A DNA stretch of 32,905 bases from Bacillota bacterium (GCA_023415635.1 JAEZJV010000081.1:1-32905), one strand, 5' to 3'. Shown: positions 13,583 through 23,040, numbered from the stretch's first letter. Numbers and translations: made by a program. Notes: generated from the letters alone by a model not told the origin.

Positions 13583-16500
13583 TTATTTATCCAGCTGTTC
13601 TTCAATCAAACTGACAGAAACAAGAGTTGAAACTCCTTTTTCCTGCATTGTGATACCGTATAGGATATCTGCTGCAGCCATGGTTCCTCTTCTATGTGTT
13701 ATAATGATGAACTGGGTATCCCTGGTCAGCTTATGCAGATATTTTGCAAATCTACCGACATTGGAATCATCTAAAGCGGCTTCAATCTCATCTAACAGAC
13801 AGAAGGGCGAAGGCTTCAGATTCTGAATGGCAAACAACAAAGAAATTGCAGTCAGCGCCTTCTCACCACCGGATAGCTGCATCATGTTTTGCAGCTTTTT
13901 ACCAGGAGGCTGTGCATTGATTCTGATGCCTGCCTCAAGGATATCATCGTTTTCTGTGAGCTCCAGGTCTGCCTGACCGCCACCGAAGAGTTCTTTGAAC
14001 ACCAGGTTGAACTCCTCATTGATGGCCTTAAATTTTTCTTCAAATTGAATCCGCATCTCCGTATCCAGTTCATTAATGATCTGTAGGAGGGCTCCCTCTG
14101 CTTTGATCAGATCCTCTCGTTGGGTGTTTAAGAATTCATATCGTTCAGAAAGATTTCGATAGTCCTCGATGGCATTTACATTGACATCTCCCAGTTCCTT
14201 GATATTCGCTTTGATTTCTGATATTTGTTTTTTTGCCTGGCTCAGGCTGATTTCTTCCTCAATCGGGTACTGAGCTGCAGTAGTATAAGTCAGCTCATAT
14301 TCCTCCCACATATAGCCCGTTAGAAGGTCGGTCTGCTCGATTATCTTCTCTTTTTGACTGCTTAGGCGGAAGCATTCCTTATCCAGCTCTGTCATACGGG
14401 CAGATAATTCTTCGCGTTTCGTAAAAAAATTCTTGTGAATACTGGTGATATGCTCACGTTCCGTGGATTTCTGACGGATAATATCCTCCAGTTCTTTGAT
14501 TTGTGCTTCTAATGAAGCTACCATTTCCTGGGTTCTACTGATAATACCCTGTTTCTCTTCAATCACCTGGAAGGTCTTTGTGATATCAGCTTTCAGAGAA
14601 GCCTCTTCTTCAAAAAGCTTTTCGATATCCCGCTTAACACGCTTCAGATTCTCAAGGATGTATTGGTTGTTCTGCTCCAGAGAAGATAATTCCAATTTAT
14701 AAGTAGACGCCTTCTCGTTGGCGGTCTGTTCCTTTTGGCGTGCTTCCTCCAGCTGTCTGTTCAGCTGTTCGATCAGTGCTTCTTTTTCTGTATTCAGCAT
14801 TGTATTCTGATTCAGGTTTTCGGACAGCTTCGTAAGATTATCCTTCAATTCTTTCGCCTGTAGCTCAATCTCCTGCAGTTCTCTGGTATATTCTTGATAG
14901 ACTGCCTCTGCTTCAGCTTTTTTGGCTATTTCACGCTCCAAGCCCAGCTTTGCAGTATTCTGCTCTAAAAATTTCTCCTGAAGGTCAGTCTTTAAAGCCT
15001 CTATATGCTGACGAAGCTTTGTTCTTAAATCCCTGGCTTCCTCTCGCCTTCTTAACAGCTCCCCAGTCTGCTTCTCCAGAGCAGCAACCTGCTGCTCCAT
15101 CTCTTCGATTTCACGGCGACGTCCCAGAAGATTGCTGGCATTTTTGTAAGCACCGCCGGAAATGGAGCCGCCCGGAGTCAGAAGCTCTCCCTCCAGAGTG
15201 ACGATACGAAGAGTATAATTATATTTTTTGGCTAATGCGGTTGCATGGTCAATCTCATCTACAACTATGATTCTTCCAAGTAGATAGTCGATTAATGCGT
15301 CATATTTCTTATCTGCCTCCACAAGGTTGCTTGCAATGCCTTGAACTCCTGGCTCTTTTATAACCCTGTCATTCGTCATCCCATTGCCGGAGGAGATATT
15401 GGTAAGCGGAAGGAAGGTTGCACGTCCGAATTTATTCTGCTTCAGATATGTAATCAGACTTTTAGCTGTTTGTTCATCAGCAGTTACAATATTCTGGATG
15501 GAACCTCCGAGTGCTGTCTCAATTGCTGTCTCATAAGTCCTCTCAACCTTGATAATATCAGCTACAACGCCAAGGATACCGGGCATCTGGGGTTTTCTCT
15601 CCATAACCTTTTTAATACTGATACCATAGCCTTCATAGCGTTCTGTCAGGTTCATCAGGGATTCCAGACGGGATTTCTCTCCAAGGTATTTGGCCTGAAG
15701 GTCATTCTGTTTTGTATTGATGGAATCAATTTCAGACTGGATTTCATTGATACGCTGTTCCAGCTGATTGCTTTCCTGTGTCTTTTCTATAATAACCTCA
15801 TTCACCCTTTGCAGAGTATCCTCACAAGCCTTGATGGATTCATTATAAAGACATTCTTCACTTCTGTTCTTCAATATCTTCTGATTCAAATCAGCTTTAC
15901 GAAGGGTATTTTGCTCCAGCATTGTCTCATAACGCTGCATATTGCTCTTTATACCGGAATTAATGTTTAAATATTCAAATATCCCGTTGTTACATTCTTC
16001 GATCTCCTTCATATAATGGGTAATATTTTCTTTGATATGGTTCAATTCGTCTAAGGCTGCCTGCAGTATATCATCCATATTGGCAATCTTTTCGTCGATT
16101 CCTGACTTTTCTTCAAGATAGCCATTTTCTTCCGTTTTCTTAAGCTCAATATCCTTGGCGTTACCGGATATGCGACCCTCAATATAGACATCATTCTGCA
16201 TCAGAGAGCTGATCTGCTCCTTAAGAACCTTGATTTCACCTTCTGCCTTTTCTCTGGCTAGTTTTAACTCATTATATGTATTTTTATGTTCTTCAATGAC
16301 AAGATCGCACTCCTCCAGCTGCTTTTCCAGGTGGAGATATTCTTCCTTGGTATTTTCATATTCTTGCTTGGATTGTTCAAAATCCGCCGTAGCAATCGTC
16401 AGTTTTTCCTCCAGCTGTTCCTTTGAAGAGCGCAATTTATCGAATTCCTTAAGGAATTGGTTAACCTCAAGGCTTTTTAATTGCTCCTTTAATTTAAGAT

Positions 16501-17143
16501 AAATCTTAGCAATACCGGACTGTTTTTCCAGAGGTGACAGCTGCTTTTCGATTTCCTTGATGATATCAGTGATGCGGGATAAATTCAAGCGTTCTTCTTC
16601 CAGATTCTTTTCGGCTGTATACTTTCTGCGTTTGAATTTAACAATACCGGCCGCTTCATCGAATAATTCACGCCTATCCTCAGGCTTTCCACTTAATATT
16701 TTATCAATCTGACCTTGACCGATGATGGAGTAGCCTTCCTTTCCGATACCGGTATCCATAAATAATTCATTGACATCCTTTAAACGACAGGGAGTACCGT
16801 TAATCAGATACTCACTTTCTCCGGAACGATAAACTCTTCGTGCCACGGTAATCTCTTCATATTCTATCGGAAGCCTATGATCTGAATTATCAAGAGTAAT
16901 TGCTACAAAGGCATAACCCAGGGGCTTTCTGGTCTGCGTACCTGAGAAAATGACATCCTCCATCTTAGCACCGCGCAGCTGCTTGGCACTTTGCTCGCCA
17001 AGTACCCAGCGTACCGCATCAGCAACATTACTCTTTCCGCTGCCGTTCGGTCCGACAATACCCGTGATACCGTCATGAAATTCCAGAGTCATTTTATTGG
17101 CAAAGGATTTAAAACCGTGAACCTCAATACTTTTTAAATACAT
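13583..17143 (-). CDS. smc: chromosome segregation protein SMC
   Basis: The SMC ATPase that forms condensin with ScpA and ScpB; 1186 aa, normal for the family. The N-terminal head carries Walker A GPNGSGKS (31-38). There are two long coiled-coil arms (about 170-490 and 670-1000). Between them lies the hinge, including PQMPGILGVVADIIKVE and GGSISGGAYKNASNLLGR. The C-terminal head carries the ABC signature LSGGEK (1090-1095) and Walker B CLLDE (1115-1119). The ATG at 17143 has GGAG 7 nt upstream and lies 48 nt after the rnc stop, so rnc-smc-ftsY read as one unit. Plus-strand open frames inside it are antisense shadows. Confidence 0.98.
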   Translation of the reverse strand: MYLKSIEVHGFKSFANKMTLEFHDGITGIVGPNGSGKSNVADAVRWVLGEQSAKQLRGAKMEDVIFSGTQTRKPLGYAFVAITLDNSDHRLPIEYEEITVARRVYRSGESEYLINGTPCRLKDVNELFMDTGIGKEGYSIIGQGQIDKILSGKPEDRRELFDEAAGIVKFKRRKYTAEKNLEEERLNLSRITDIIKEIEKQLSPLEKQSGIAKIYLKLKEQLKSLEVNQFLKEFDKLRSSKEQLEEKLTIATADFEQSKQEYENTKEEYLHLEKQLEECDLVIEEHKNTYNELKLAREKAEGEIKVLKEQISSLMQNDVYIEGRISGNAKDIELKKTEENGYLEEKSGIDEKIANMDDILQAALDELNHIKENITHYMKEIEECNNGIFEYLNINSGIKSNMQRYETMLEQNTLRKADLNQKILKNRSEECLYNESIKACEDTLQRVNEVIIEKTQESNQLEQRINEIQSEIDSINTKQNDLQAKYLGEKSRLESLMNLTERYEGYGISIKKVMERKPQMPGILGVVADIIKVERTYETAIETALGGSIQNIVTADEQTAKSLITYLKQNKFGRATFLPLTNISSGNGMTNDRVIKEPGVQGIASNLVEADKKYDALIDYLLGRIIVVDEIDHATALAKKYNYTLRIVTLEGELLTPGGSISGGAYKNASNLLGRRREIEEMEQQVAALEKQTGELLRRREEARDLRTKLRQHIEALKTDLQEKFLEQNTAKLGLEREIAKKAEAEAVYQEYTRELQEIELQAKELKDNLTKLSENLNQNTMLNTEKEALIEQLNRQLEEARQKEQTANEKASTYKLELSSLEQNNQYILENLKRVKRDIEKLFEEEASLKADITKTFQVIEEKQGIISRTQEMVASLEAQIKELEDIIRQKSTEREHITSIHKNFFTKREELSARMTELDKECFRLSSQKEKIIEQTDLLTGYMWEEYELTYTTAAQYPIEEEISLSQAKKQISEIKANIKELGDVNVNAIEDYRNLSERYEFLNTQREDLIKAEGALLQIINELDTEMRIQFEEKFKAINEEFNLVFKELFGGGQADLELTENDDILEAGIRINAQPPGKKLQNMMQLSGGEKALTAISLLFAIQNLKPSPFCLLDEIEAALDDSNVGRFAKYLHKLTRDTQFIIITHRRGTMAAADILYGITMQEKGVSTLVSVSLIEEQLDK

Positions 17144-17191
17144 TCATAGTCTCCTATCTTTTAATGTCTTCGCAACACTCTATACTTCTGA

Positions 17192-17905
17192 CTAGTTATC
17201 CTTAAGCAGTTGAATGGCCTGGTAAGCTGCTTCCTGTTCAGCGGCTTTCTTGGTACGGCCTGTCCCCTTGCCGATTTCGTCATTGCCGATGCAAACTGCA
17301 ATCGTAAATGTTTTGTTATGATCCGGACCTTCTTCCGAAATCAGCTTATACCGAAGCTTTTGCTTATTATCCTCATTTTGGATGATTTCTTGTAAGATAG
17401 TCTTGCTATCGAAAAAGAGGTTTTTATTCTTCACATCTGCAAGAATAAAATTCTGAATAAACTCTTTTGCACTAGTAAAACCACCGTCAAGATAGATGGC
17501 TCCGATGATAGCCTCCAAAGCATCGGATAGAATGGAATCCCGTTCTCTTCCTCCAGAGATATCCTCACCCTTGCCTAAAAACAGATACTGTCCAAGCTGT
17601 AAATCCCTGGCACAGGCAGATAGTGTCTGCTCACATACGATACTGGCACGCAGCTTTGTCAGATCACCCTCAGATAAATTGAGATATTCCTTATATACGT
17701 ACTCGCTGGTTACCAGTTCAAGGACGGCATCTCCTAAGAATTCCAGCCGTTCATTGCTTTTCTCCTTACTCATCCGCATTTCGTTAGCATAGGAGCTGTG
17801 AGATAAAGCATGAAAAAGGATAGCGACATCTTCAAAATGATATTTGATCTTATTCTCCAATGCAAGAATTGCCGCATCCGTTTTTTTGCGCAACTTGATT
17901 GCCAA
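17192..17905 (-). CDS. rnc: ribonuclease III
   Basis: The double-strand-specific endoribonuclease that processes rRNA precursors and structured mRNAs; 237 aa. The RNase III signature ERLEFLGDAVLELV carries the catalytic acidic residues, and the second acidic cluster is in DALEAIIGAIYLDGG. A dsRNA-binding domain follows (about 160-235) ending in GTGRTKKAAEQEAAYQAI. The start is a TTG at 17905 with AAGGGGG about 7 nt upstream; no ATG lies before the conserved N-terminal helix. It heads the rnc-smc-ftsY unit, separated from acpP by a terminator. Confidence 0.97.
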   Translation of the reverse strand: MAIKLRKKTDAAILALENKIKYHFEDVAILFHALSHSSYANEMRMSKEKSNERLEFLGDAVLELVTSEYVYKEYLNLSEGDLTKLRASIVCEQTLSACARDLQLGQYLFLGKGEDISGGRERDSILSDALEAIIGAIYLDGGFTSAKEFIQNFILADVKNKNLFFDSKTILQEIIQNEDNKQKLRYKLISEEGPDHNKTFTIAVCIGNDEIGKGTGRTKKAAEQEAAYQAIQLLKDN

Positions 17906-17949
17906 TCTAAAACCCCCTTAGTATAGAGTATTATTTCCTTTCTATTATG

Positions 17950-17993
17950 AAAAGCCCATAGATAAGGCTTGCCTTATTCATAGGGCTTTTTCA
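17950..17993. terminator. terminator after acpP
   Basis: AAAGCCC (17951-17957) pairs with GGGCTTT (17983-17989), and inside it ATAAGG (17962-17967) pairs with CCTTAT (17972-17977), with an internal loop between. Short T runs flank both sides (CTTTTC on minus, CTTTTTC on plus). It lies between the acpP stop and the rnc start and probably ends the plsX-acpP transcript at least partly. Confidence 0.7.
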
Positions 17994-18018
17994 TACTATC
18001 TATCGGTCTGAATAGTAA

Positions 18019-18249
18019 TTAATTCAAAGCATTTTTAATCTGCTCAATCGCATCGGCTACAGTTACTATATTCTCTGCATCTTCATTTGCTATTTCAATA
18101 TCAAATTCTTCTTCAATACCCATGATAATCTGGAAAACATCCAGTGAATCAGCTCCAAGGTCATCTACAAAAGTGGTTTCCATCGTAATCTCATCTTCGT
18201 CTACATTCAGTACTTCGCTGATAATTTTTTGTAATTTTTCAAATTCCAT
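18019..18249 (-). CDS. acpP: acyl carrier protein
   Basis: The 76-aa acidic carrier of growing acyl chains in type II fatty acid synthesis. The phosphopantetheine serine is S35 in LGADSLDVFQIIM. The four-helix pattern and length are standard. The ATG at 18249 (MEFEKLQKI) has AAGGGTG 7 nt upstream; the ATG two codons earlier at 18255 is too close to that site. It follows plsX by 24 nt, consistent with a fatty acid/phospholipid operon, and is followed by a terminator. Confidence 0.97.
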   Translation of the reverse strand: MEFEKLQKIISEVLNVDEDEITMETTFVDDLGADSLDVFQIIMGIEEEFDIEIANEDAENIVTVADAIEQIKNALN

Positions 18250-18273
18250 AGTCATTCACCCTTCTTTTCTGAA

Positions 18274-19284
18274 TTATTCATTGTTACTTAGATTGTTCTT
18301 GATTTTATCATTAATATTCTGCTCGGTAAAGGTTACGCACTGAAGGATAGAATTATGCACTTCTGTACACTTTGCATTACCATGAGTTTTCACAACAAGA
18401 CCTTTCAGACCCAGAAGCGGTGCACCACCGTATTTGGTGGCATCGAAATCCTTTAAGGTTTCTTTTAATGCAGGTTTGCATAAAAGAGCCCCGATTTTAC
18501 TTTTGGTCGTACTCATGAGCCCTGTCTTGATTTTTTTCACTAATGCAGTTCCTAGTCCTTCATAGAGTTTAAGAATTACATTTCCTACAAAAGCTTCACA
18601 GACAATAACGTCCGCTGCTCCGTTCGGTATTTCTCTCGCTTCTATACTTCCGATAAAATTAATATCATTGCAGTTTTTTAATAAAGGGAAGGTTTCCTTA
18701 ACCAAAAGATTTCCTTTTTCTTCTTCGGCACCGATATTTACTATCGCTACCCTGGGGTTCTTAATTTCCAGGACATTCTCCATATAAATGGAACCCATTT
18801 TCGCAAATTGCACCAGATGCGAAGCTCGGGCATCTACATTGGCTCCACAGTCAATTAATAAAGAGACACCATTCATCGTTGGAAGCAAAGGAGCCAGAGG
18901 TGGACGCTCTACACCAGCTATTCTACCTATTATCAGCTGTCCGCCTGCCAGAACAGCACCGGTACTTCCAGCTGAAACAAAGGCGTCTGCTTCTTTATTT
19001 TTAACCAGGTTTAAAGCAACTACAATGGAGGATTCCTTCTTTCGACGAATTGCTAAGACAGGTGCCTCACAATTTGTGATGACCTCCGGAGCATGCACGA
19101 TGAGAATACGATCCTTGTCATATTCATACTTATCGAGCTCTTTTTGAAGAATCTCCTGATCACCGGTTAATATAACTTTGATATCCGATTTGTTCTTAAC
19201 TGCGAGCACTGCTCCTTTTATGATTTCGCCGGGAGCATTGTCACCACCCATTGCATCAACAGCAACCGTAATCATATTTTGCAT
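18274..19284 (-). CDS. plsX: phosphate acyltransferase PlsX
   Basis: Converts acyl-ACP to acyl-phosphate for glycerol-3-phosphate acylation, the first step of phospholipid synthesis in most bacteria; 336 aa. The start region VAVDAMGGDNAPGEIIKGA, the middle SAGSTGAVLAGG and the later LIDCGANVDA segments are diagnostic. I favour the ATG at 19284 (MQNMITVAV), with GGAG 7 nt upstream. An ATG at 19296 has GCGGA directly adjacent and is less likely. rpmF, its frequent neighbour, is absent here. It has its own promoter and forms a unit with acpP. Confidence 0.96.
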   Translation of the reverse strand: MQNMITVAVDAMGGDNAPGEIIKGAVLAVKNKSDIKVILTGDQEILQKELDKYEYDKDRILIVHAPEVITNCEAPVLAIRRKKESSIVVALNLVKNKEADAFVSAGSTGAVLAGGQLIIGRIAGVERPPLAPLLPTMNGVSLLIDCGANVDARASHLVQFAKMGSIYMENVLEIKNPRVAIVNIGAEEEKGNLLVKETFPLLKNCNDINFIGSIEAREIPNGAADVIVCEAFVGNVILKLYEGLGTALVKKIKTGLMSTTKSKIGALLCKPALKETLKDFDATKYGGAPLLGLKGLVVKTHGNAKCTEVHNSILQCVTFTEQNINDKIKNNLSNNE

Positions 19285-19411
19285 TGTAGTCTCCATTCCG
19301 CCGCTTTTATAGTGGCTAGAACACAGCTCAAATGACTAAATGGTGTGTTCTTCCTGTTATCATCTTACTATACGTAGTATTACTTTGTATTTGTAAGCTA
19401 ATCTATAAAAC

Positions 19412-19440
19412 AATATACTCGATATTATACTAAAAATCAA
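19412..19440 (-). promoter_or_regulatory. plsX promoter
   Basis: Minus strand TTGATT (19440-19435), a 17-nt spacer, then TATATT (19417-19412). It lies after the cheR terminator. The leader of about 120 nt contains TACTA-N4-TAGTA (19366-19379) and a 7-bp stem GAACACA/TGTGTTC (19319-19325 with 19344-19350). Confidence 0.7.
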
Positions 19441-19479
19441 CCACATTTTTCGAAAAAACGAAGCTTTAATAAGCATGAA

Positions 19480-19503
19480 AAGACCTCCGTACTATACGGA
19501 GGC
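19480..19503 (-). terminator. intrinsic terminator after cheR
   Basis: CCTCCGTA (19484-19491) pairs with TACGGAGG (19495-19502) around a 3-nt loop, and on the minus strand is followed by TCTTTTC. It lies 14 nt beyond the cheR stop. Confidence 0.88.
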
Positions 19504-19516
19504 CTCGTTAACTCAA

Positions 19517-20296
19517 TTAAGCCTTTTTATAAAAGAAGGATTTGCAATTATGATAGCCAATCTGCTGTGCCTGAATGATCTGCTCTGTACTTCCTACAAA
19601 TAAAAGCCCGTCCTTCTTTAATGCCTTATGGAAGTTGGTATAGATCTGATTTTTTGCTTCGTCTGTAAAATAGATCAGAACGTTTCTGCAGACAATCAGA
19701 TCACAATTGTTCGGATATGGGTCTCGCAACAGGTCATGCTGTTTAAATTCCACACAGGCTTTAATCTGATCTGATATCTGATAGGTCTTATCATTTACCG
19801 ATGTAAAATATTTATTTAATAGATCCGCCGGTACTCCTTTGAGGCTTTTCACATGATATAATCCGACCTGGGCTTTCGCCATAACCTGTTTATCGATATC
19901 AGTAGCAATAATCTTAATCTTGTTTAAGGGCAAGAATCTTGATAACAGCATAGCCAAAGAATAAGGCTCATCACCGGTGGAACATGCCGCACTCCAGATC
20001 CTTAAATCCTTACCGAAATGCTCAAGCAGGTAAGGAAATACCTCCCTTTCGAGCAAAGTCCATTGCTCTGGATTACGGAAAAATTCTGATACATTAATGG
20101 TGATATAATTAATAAATTCATCGAAGGCCGCTTTATCCGTATTCAGCTTATTTACATAATCATTAAAGCTATTAATCCCATGCTTGCTAATCAGGGCCTC
20201 AATACGCCTCTTCATCTGACGCTCCTTATAAGCGTTCAGATCAATCTTTGTCATTTGATATATGGATTGCTTAAAGGTTTCATAACTATCCAGCAA
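19517..20296 (-). CDS. cheR: CheR-type glutamate methyltransferase
   Basis: A 259-aa SAM-dependent methyltransferase that methylates glutamates on chemoreceptors. Residues 1-75 form the N-terminal helical domain (TKIDLNAYKERQMKRRIEAL, then ITINVSEFFRNP). The SAM-binding segment is IWSAACSTGDEPYSLAM (100-116), and VCRNVLIYF and LLFVGSTE follow. The start is a TTG at 20296 with AAAGGAG 7-8 nt upstream; the first ATG would cut into the conserved first helix. It begins 29 nt after ispH-S1 and is probably co-transcribed with it. No cheB, cheA or receptor gene is present in the window. Confidence 0.93.
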   Translation of the reverse strand: MLDSYETFKQSIYQMTKIDLNAYKERQMKRRIEALISKHGINSFNDYVNKLNTDKAAFDEFINYITINVSEFFRNPEQWTLLEREVFPYLLEHFGKDLRIWSAACSTGDEPYSLAMLLSRFLPLNKIKIIATDIDKQVMAKAQVGLYHVKSLKGVPADLLNKYFTSVNDKTYQISDQIKACVEFKQHDLLRDPYPNNCDLIVCRNVLIYFTDEAKNQIYTNFHKALKKDGLLFVGSTEQIIQAQQIGYHNCKSFFYKKA

Positions 20297-20325
20297 GACA
20301 AATCTCCTTTATCATAAGTATATGA

Positions 20326-22281
20326 CTATTCTTCTGTTGCTTCAACGGGAGCTGCTTCCTCCACCGGTTCGGGAGCTTCCAGAGCCTTTATGCTTAAGCT
20401 GATCTTCTTATCCTCTTTGTTGAATTCCACTACCTTCGCAGTAATTTCCTGTCCGATCTTCAAAGCATCTGCAGGCTTTTCTACATGCTCCCTGGAAATC
20501 TGTGAAACATGTAAAAGAGCATCAATTCCAGGCTCCAGCTCTATAAAAGCACCAAAATCAGTCATACGAGCTACAGTACCTGATACAACATTGCCTACCG
20601 CATACTTAACCTCAGCGTTAATCCAAGGATTAGCACCCTCGAACTTTAAGCTTAAGGCAATCTTCTCACCTTGGATATCCTTAACGAAGGCCTTTACGGT
20701 ATCACCTACCTTGAATACCTTCTTCGGGTTCTCAACTCTGCCCCAGCTCATCTCAGAAATGTGAAGCAGACCGTCAGCTCCGCCGAGATCGATGAATGCA
20801 CCAAAATCAGTAATGTTTTTAACGGTACCTTCTATTGTATCGCCAACCTTGATCTTATCAAATAACTCCTTCTTCAGACCTTCCTTTTTAGCAACAATCA
20901 GCTGCTTGCGGTCACCGATAATTCTTCTCTTCTTCGGATTGAACTCAGTGATTACGAAATCAATCTTCTCACCGGCATATTTAGCAAGATCCTTCTCATA
21001 GCTGTCTGAAATCAGGCTTGCAGGAATGAATACCCTTGCTTCGTCGATAATAACGCTTAAGCCGCCGTTCAATACAGCAGCAACCTTAGCAGTAAGAACC
21101 TCATGGTTCTCGAAGGCTTCCTCTAATCTCTTGTTACCCTTTTCTGCAGCAAGCCTTTTATAGGTTAATGCAACCTGTCCTTCGCCATCATTCACCTTAA
21201 GAATCTTAGCCTGCATCACGTCGCCTACATTAACAACAGTTCTTAAATCAAGATTAGGTGTATTGGTATATTCGTTTCTTGTAATGATACCTTCCGACTT
21301 GTAGCCTATATTTAAGATGATTTCATCTTCTTTCACACCCAAGACAATTCCTTCTACAACATCACCGTTGTTTATTTTCACTACTTTCTCTTCTTCCAAT
21401 AATTGTTCGAAACTTTTCTCTGACATAGCGGTATGAACCTCCTTGATAATATTGTTTGGGGTTGATGCCCCTGCTGTAATACCTACGTTCAGATAAGATT
21501 TAAGCACGCTTAAATCCAGGTCATCTAGTTTCTGTATATAGTAAGTATTTTCACATTCTTTTTTGCATATTTCAAATAACTTTCTTGTATTCGAGCTATT
21601 CTTGCCTCCTATCACAATCATAGCATCGGATTGCTTTGCCAGTTCATAGCTTTCTTTTTGACGCTCCTCTGTGGCATTGCAAATCGTATTTAAAACAAAT
21701 ATATCATAACCCTTTTTAAATATAATTTCAACTAAATCTTGAAATTTCTTGTAATTAAATGTCGTCTGTGCAACGATGCAAAGCTTCCTATCCTTAGGGA
21801 GTCGAAAGCCTTCTGCTTCTGCTTCATTCTCAATGACTGTAAAGTCTTCCGGTGTCTCCTGACAAATAACATTTTTACACCAACCCATGATACTCTCAAC
21901 CTCCGGATGAGAACGAGTTCCCATGATGATGATATGATACCCGTCAGTACTTTTCTCCCTGACAGCCTTATGTATTTTTTTGACATAAGGACATGTTGCA
22001 TCGATGATCTTATGTCCATACGAGGAAAGTTCTTCCTGTATGACTTCAGAAACGCCGTGAGAACGTATGATTATTGTTCCCTTTGGCAGTGTTTTTAATT
22101 CTTCCGTATTATCAACCAGGACGACACCCTTCTTTGATAAATCAGCCACAACTTCCTCATTATGGATGATAGGTCCGTAGGTATACACACGGTTTCCATT
22201 TTCTAATTCATTGTAAACAAGATCAACTGCTCTTTTTACGCCGAAACAGAAGCCGGCGGAATTTGCTACCGTAACCTTCAT
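20326..22281 (-). CDS. ispH: IspH (HMB-PP reductase) fused to ribosomal protein S1 repeats
   Basis: A 651-aa two-part protein. Residues 1-284 are IspH/LytB, the last enzyme of the MEP isoprenoid pathway, with Fe-S ligands C12, C97 and C201 and active-site residues H41, H75, H125 and E127. Residues about 303-635 hold four S1 RNA-binding domains: 303-374, 392-459, 477-548 (GTVKNITDFGAFIDLGGADGLLHISEMSW) and 562-633. The tail is acidic and Glu/Ala/Pro-rich. Fusions of this kind are known in Clostridia, so it is not a sequencing artefact. It probably gives both isoprenoid and S1-like translation function. The ATG at 22281 has a GAGGGGGT upstream; cmk lies 66 nt before. Confidence 0.96.
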   Translation of the reverse strand: MKVTVANSAGFCFGVKRAVDLVYNELENGNRVYTYGPIIHNEEVVADLSKKGVVLVDNTEELKTLPKGTIIIRSHGVSEVIQEELSSYGHKIIDATCPYVKKIHKAVREKSTDGYHIIIMGTRSHPEVESIMGWCKNVICQETPEDFTVIENEAEAEGFRLPKDRKLCIVAQTTFNYKKFQDLVEIIFKKGYDIFVLNTICNATEERQKESYELAKQSDAMIVIGGKNSSNTRKLFEICKKECENTYYIQKLDDLDLSVLKSYLNVGITAGASTPNNIIKEVHTAMSEKSFEQLLEEEKVVKINNGDVVEGIVLGVKEDEIILNIGYKSEGIITRNEYTNTPNLDLRTVVNVGDVMQAKILKVNDGEGQVALTYKRLAAEKGNKRLEEAFENHEVLTAKVAAVLNGGLSVIIDEARVFIPASLISDSYEKDLAKYAGEKIDFVITEFNPKKRRIIGDRKQLIVAKKEGLKKELFDKIKVGDTIEGTVKNITDFGAFIDLGGADGLLHISEMSWGRVENPKKVFKVGDTVKAFVKDIQGEKIALSLKFEGANPWINAEVKYAVGNVVSGTVARMTDFGAFIELEPGIDALLHVSQISREHVEKPADALKIGQEITAKVVEFNKEDKKISLSIKALEAPEPVEEAAPVEATEE

Positions 22282-22347
22282 TGGCTATACCCCCTCTTTT
22301 CGCTGCTTACTAAGCAATAATTTCGGGTTTAGGTTTAGTTTTTATAA

Positions 22348-23019
22348 TTATTGAACCCGGGCATGGTATAATTCAAGAATTATTGAAACAACCTCATCTA
22401 TTTGAAGCTCTGAGGAATCGAGATATACAGCGTCTTCGGCCTGACGAAGGGGTGCAAATTCTCTGTTCATATCTCTTTCATCTCTTTCTATGATATCTTT
22501 CTCGATTTCATCCAAATCTGCTGACAACCCTTTGTCTATCAGCTCAACCCATCTTCTTCTCGCACGCTCTTTTGTGCTTGCAGTAAGATAGATCTTTAAA
22601 TCGGCATTCGGCAGCACAAAGGTTCCGATGTCTCTTCCATCCATTACGACATTTTCTTTTCCGGCAAGGGTCTGCTGAAGCTCAACCAGCTTTAATCGGA
22701 CTGCCTTATTTACCGAGGTTGCGCTGGCCATATTGCCCACTTCCTCCGTTCGAATCAGACCGTTGACATTTTCACCATTCAGAATGACGAACTGTTCTCC
22801 ATCCTTATACTCGATTGTAATATCCACATCCTTACATACCGCTTCAATCTGGGTACTGTCCGATGCATCAATATGATTTCTTAGAAAAAATAAAGCCATA
22901 GCACGATACATGGCTCCGGTATCAACGTAGATATAACCGAGCTGTTTCGCAATTTTTTTTGCTATGGTGCTTTTACCGGCTCCGGCCGGTCCGTCAATTG
23001 CAATATTGAAATTCCTCAC
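22348..23019 (-). CDS. cmk: cytidylate kinase
   Basis: Phosphorylates CMP/dCMP for nucleotide and phospholipid synthesis; 223 aa. The P-loop is GPAGAGKST (10-18), followed by YVDTGAMYRAMA, VMDGRDIGTFVLPNADLKIYL and a C-terminal AEDAVYLDSSELQIDEVV. The start is GTG at 23019 with GGAGG 8 nt upstream, 21 nt after the flavoprotein gene. In many Clostridia cmk precedes the ispH-S1 fusion, as here. Confidence 0.97.
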   Translation of the reverse strand: MRNFNIAIDGPAGAGKSTIAKKIAKQLGYIYVDTGAMYRAMALFFLRNHIDASDSTQIEAVCKDVDITIEYKDGEQFVILNGENVNGLIRTEEVGNMASATSVNKAVRLKLVELQQTLAGKENVVMDGRDIGTFVLPNADLKIYLTASTKERARRRWVELIDKGLSADLDEIEKDIIERDERDMNREFAPLRQAEDAVYLDSSELQIDEVVSIILELYHARVQ

Positions 23020-23040
23020 AGCAATTACCTCCGGGTTTCT

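Noticed and set aside
15341..15970. 209-codon plus-strand open frame inside smc
   Set aside because: Fully antisense to a conserved smc hinge and coil region, without a ribosome binding site; low-complexity composition from the reverse of coiled-coil codons.
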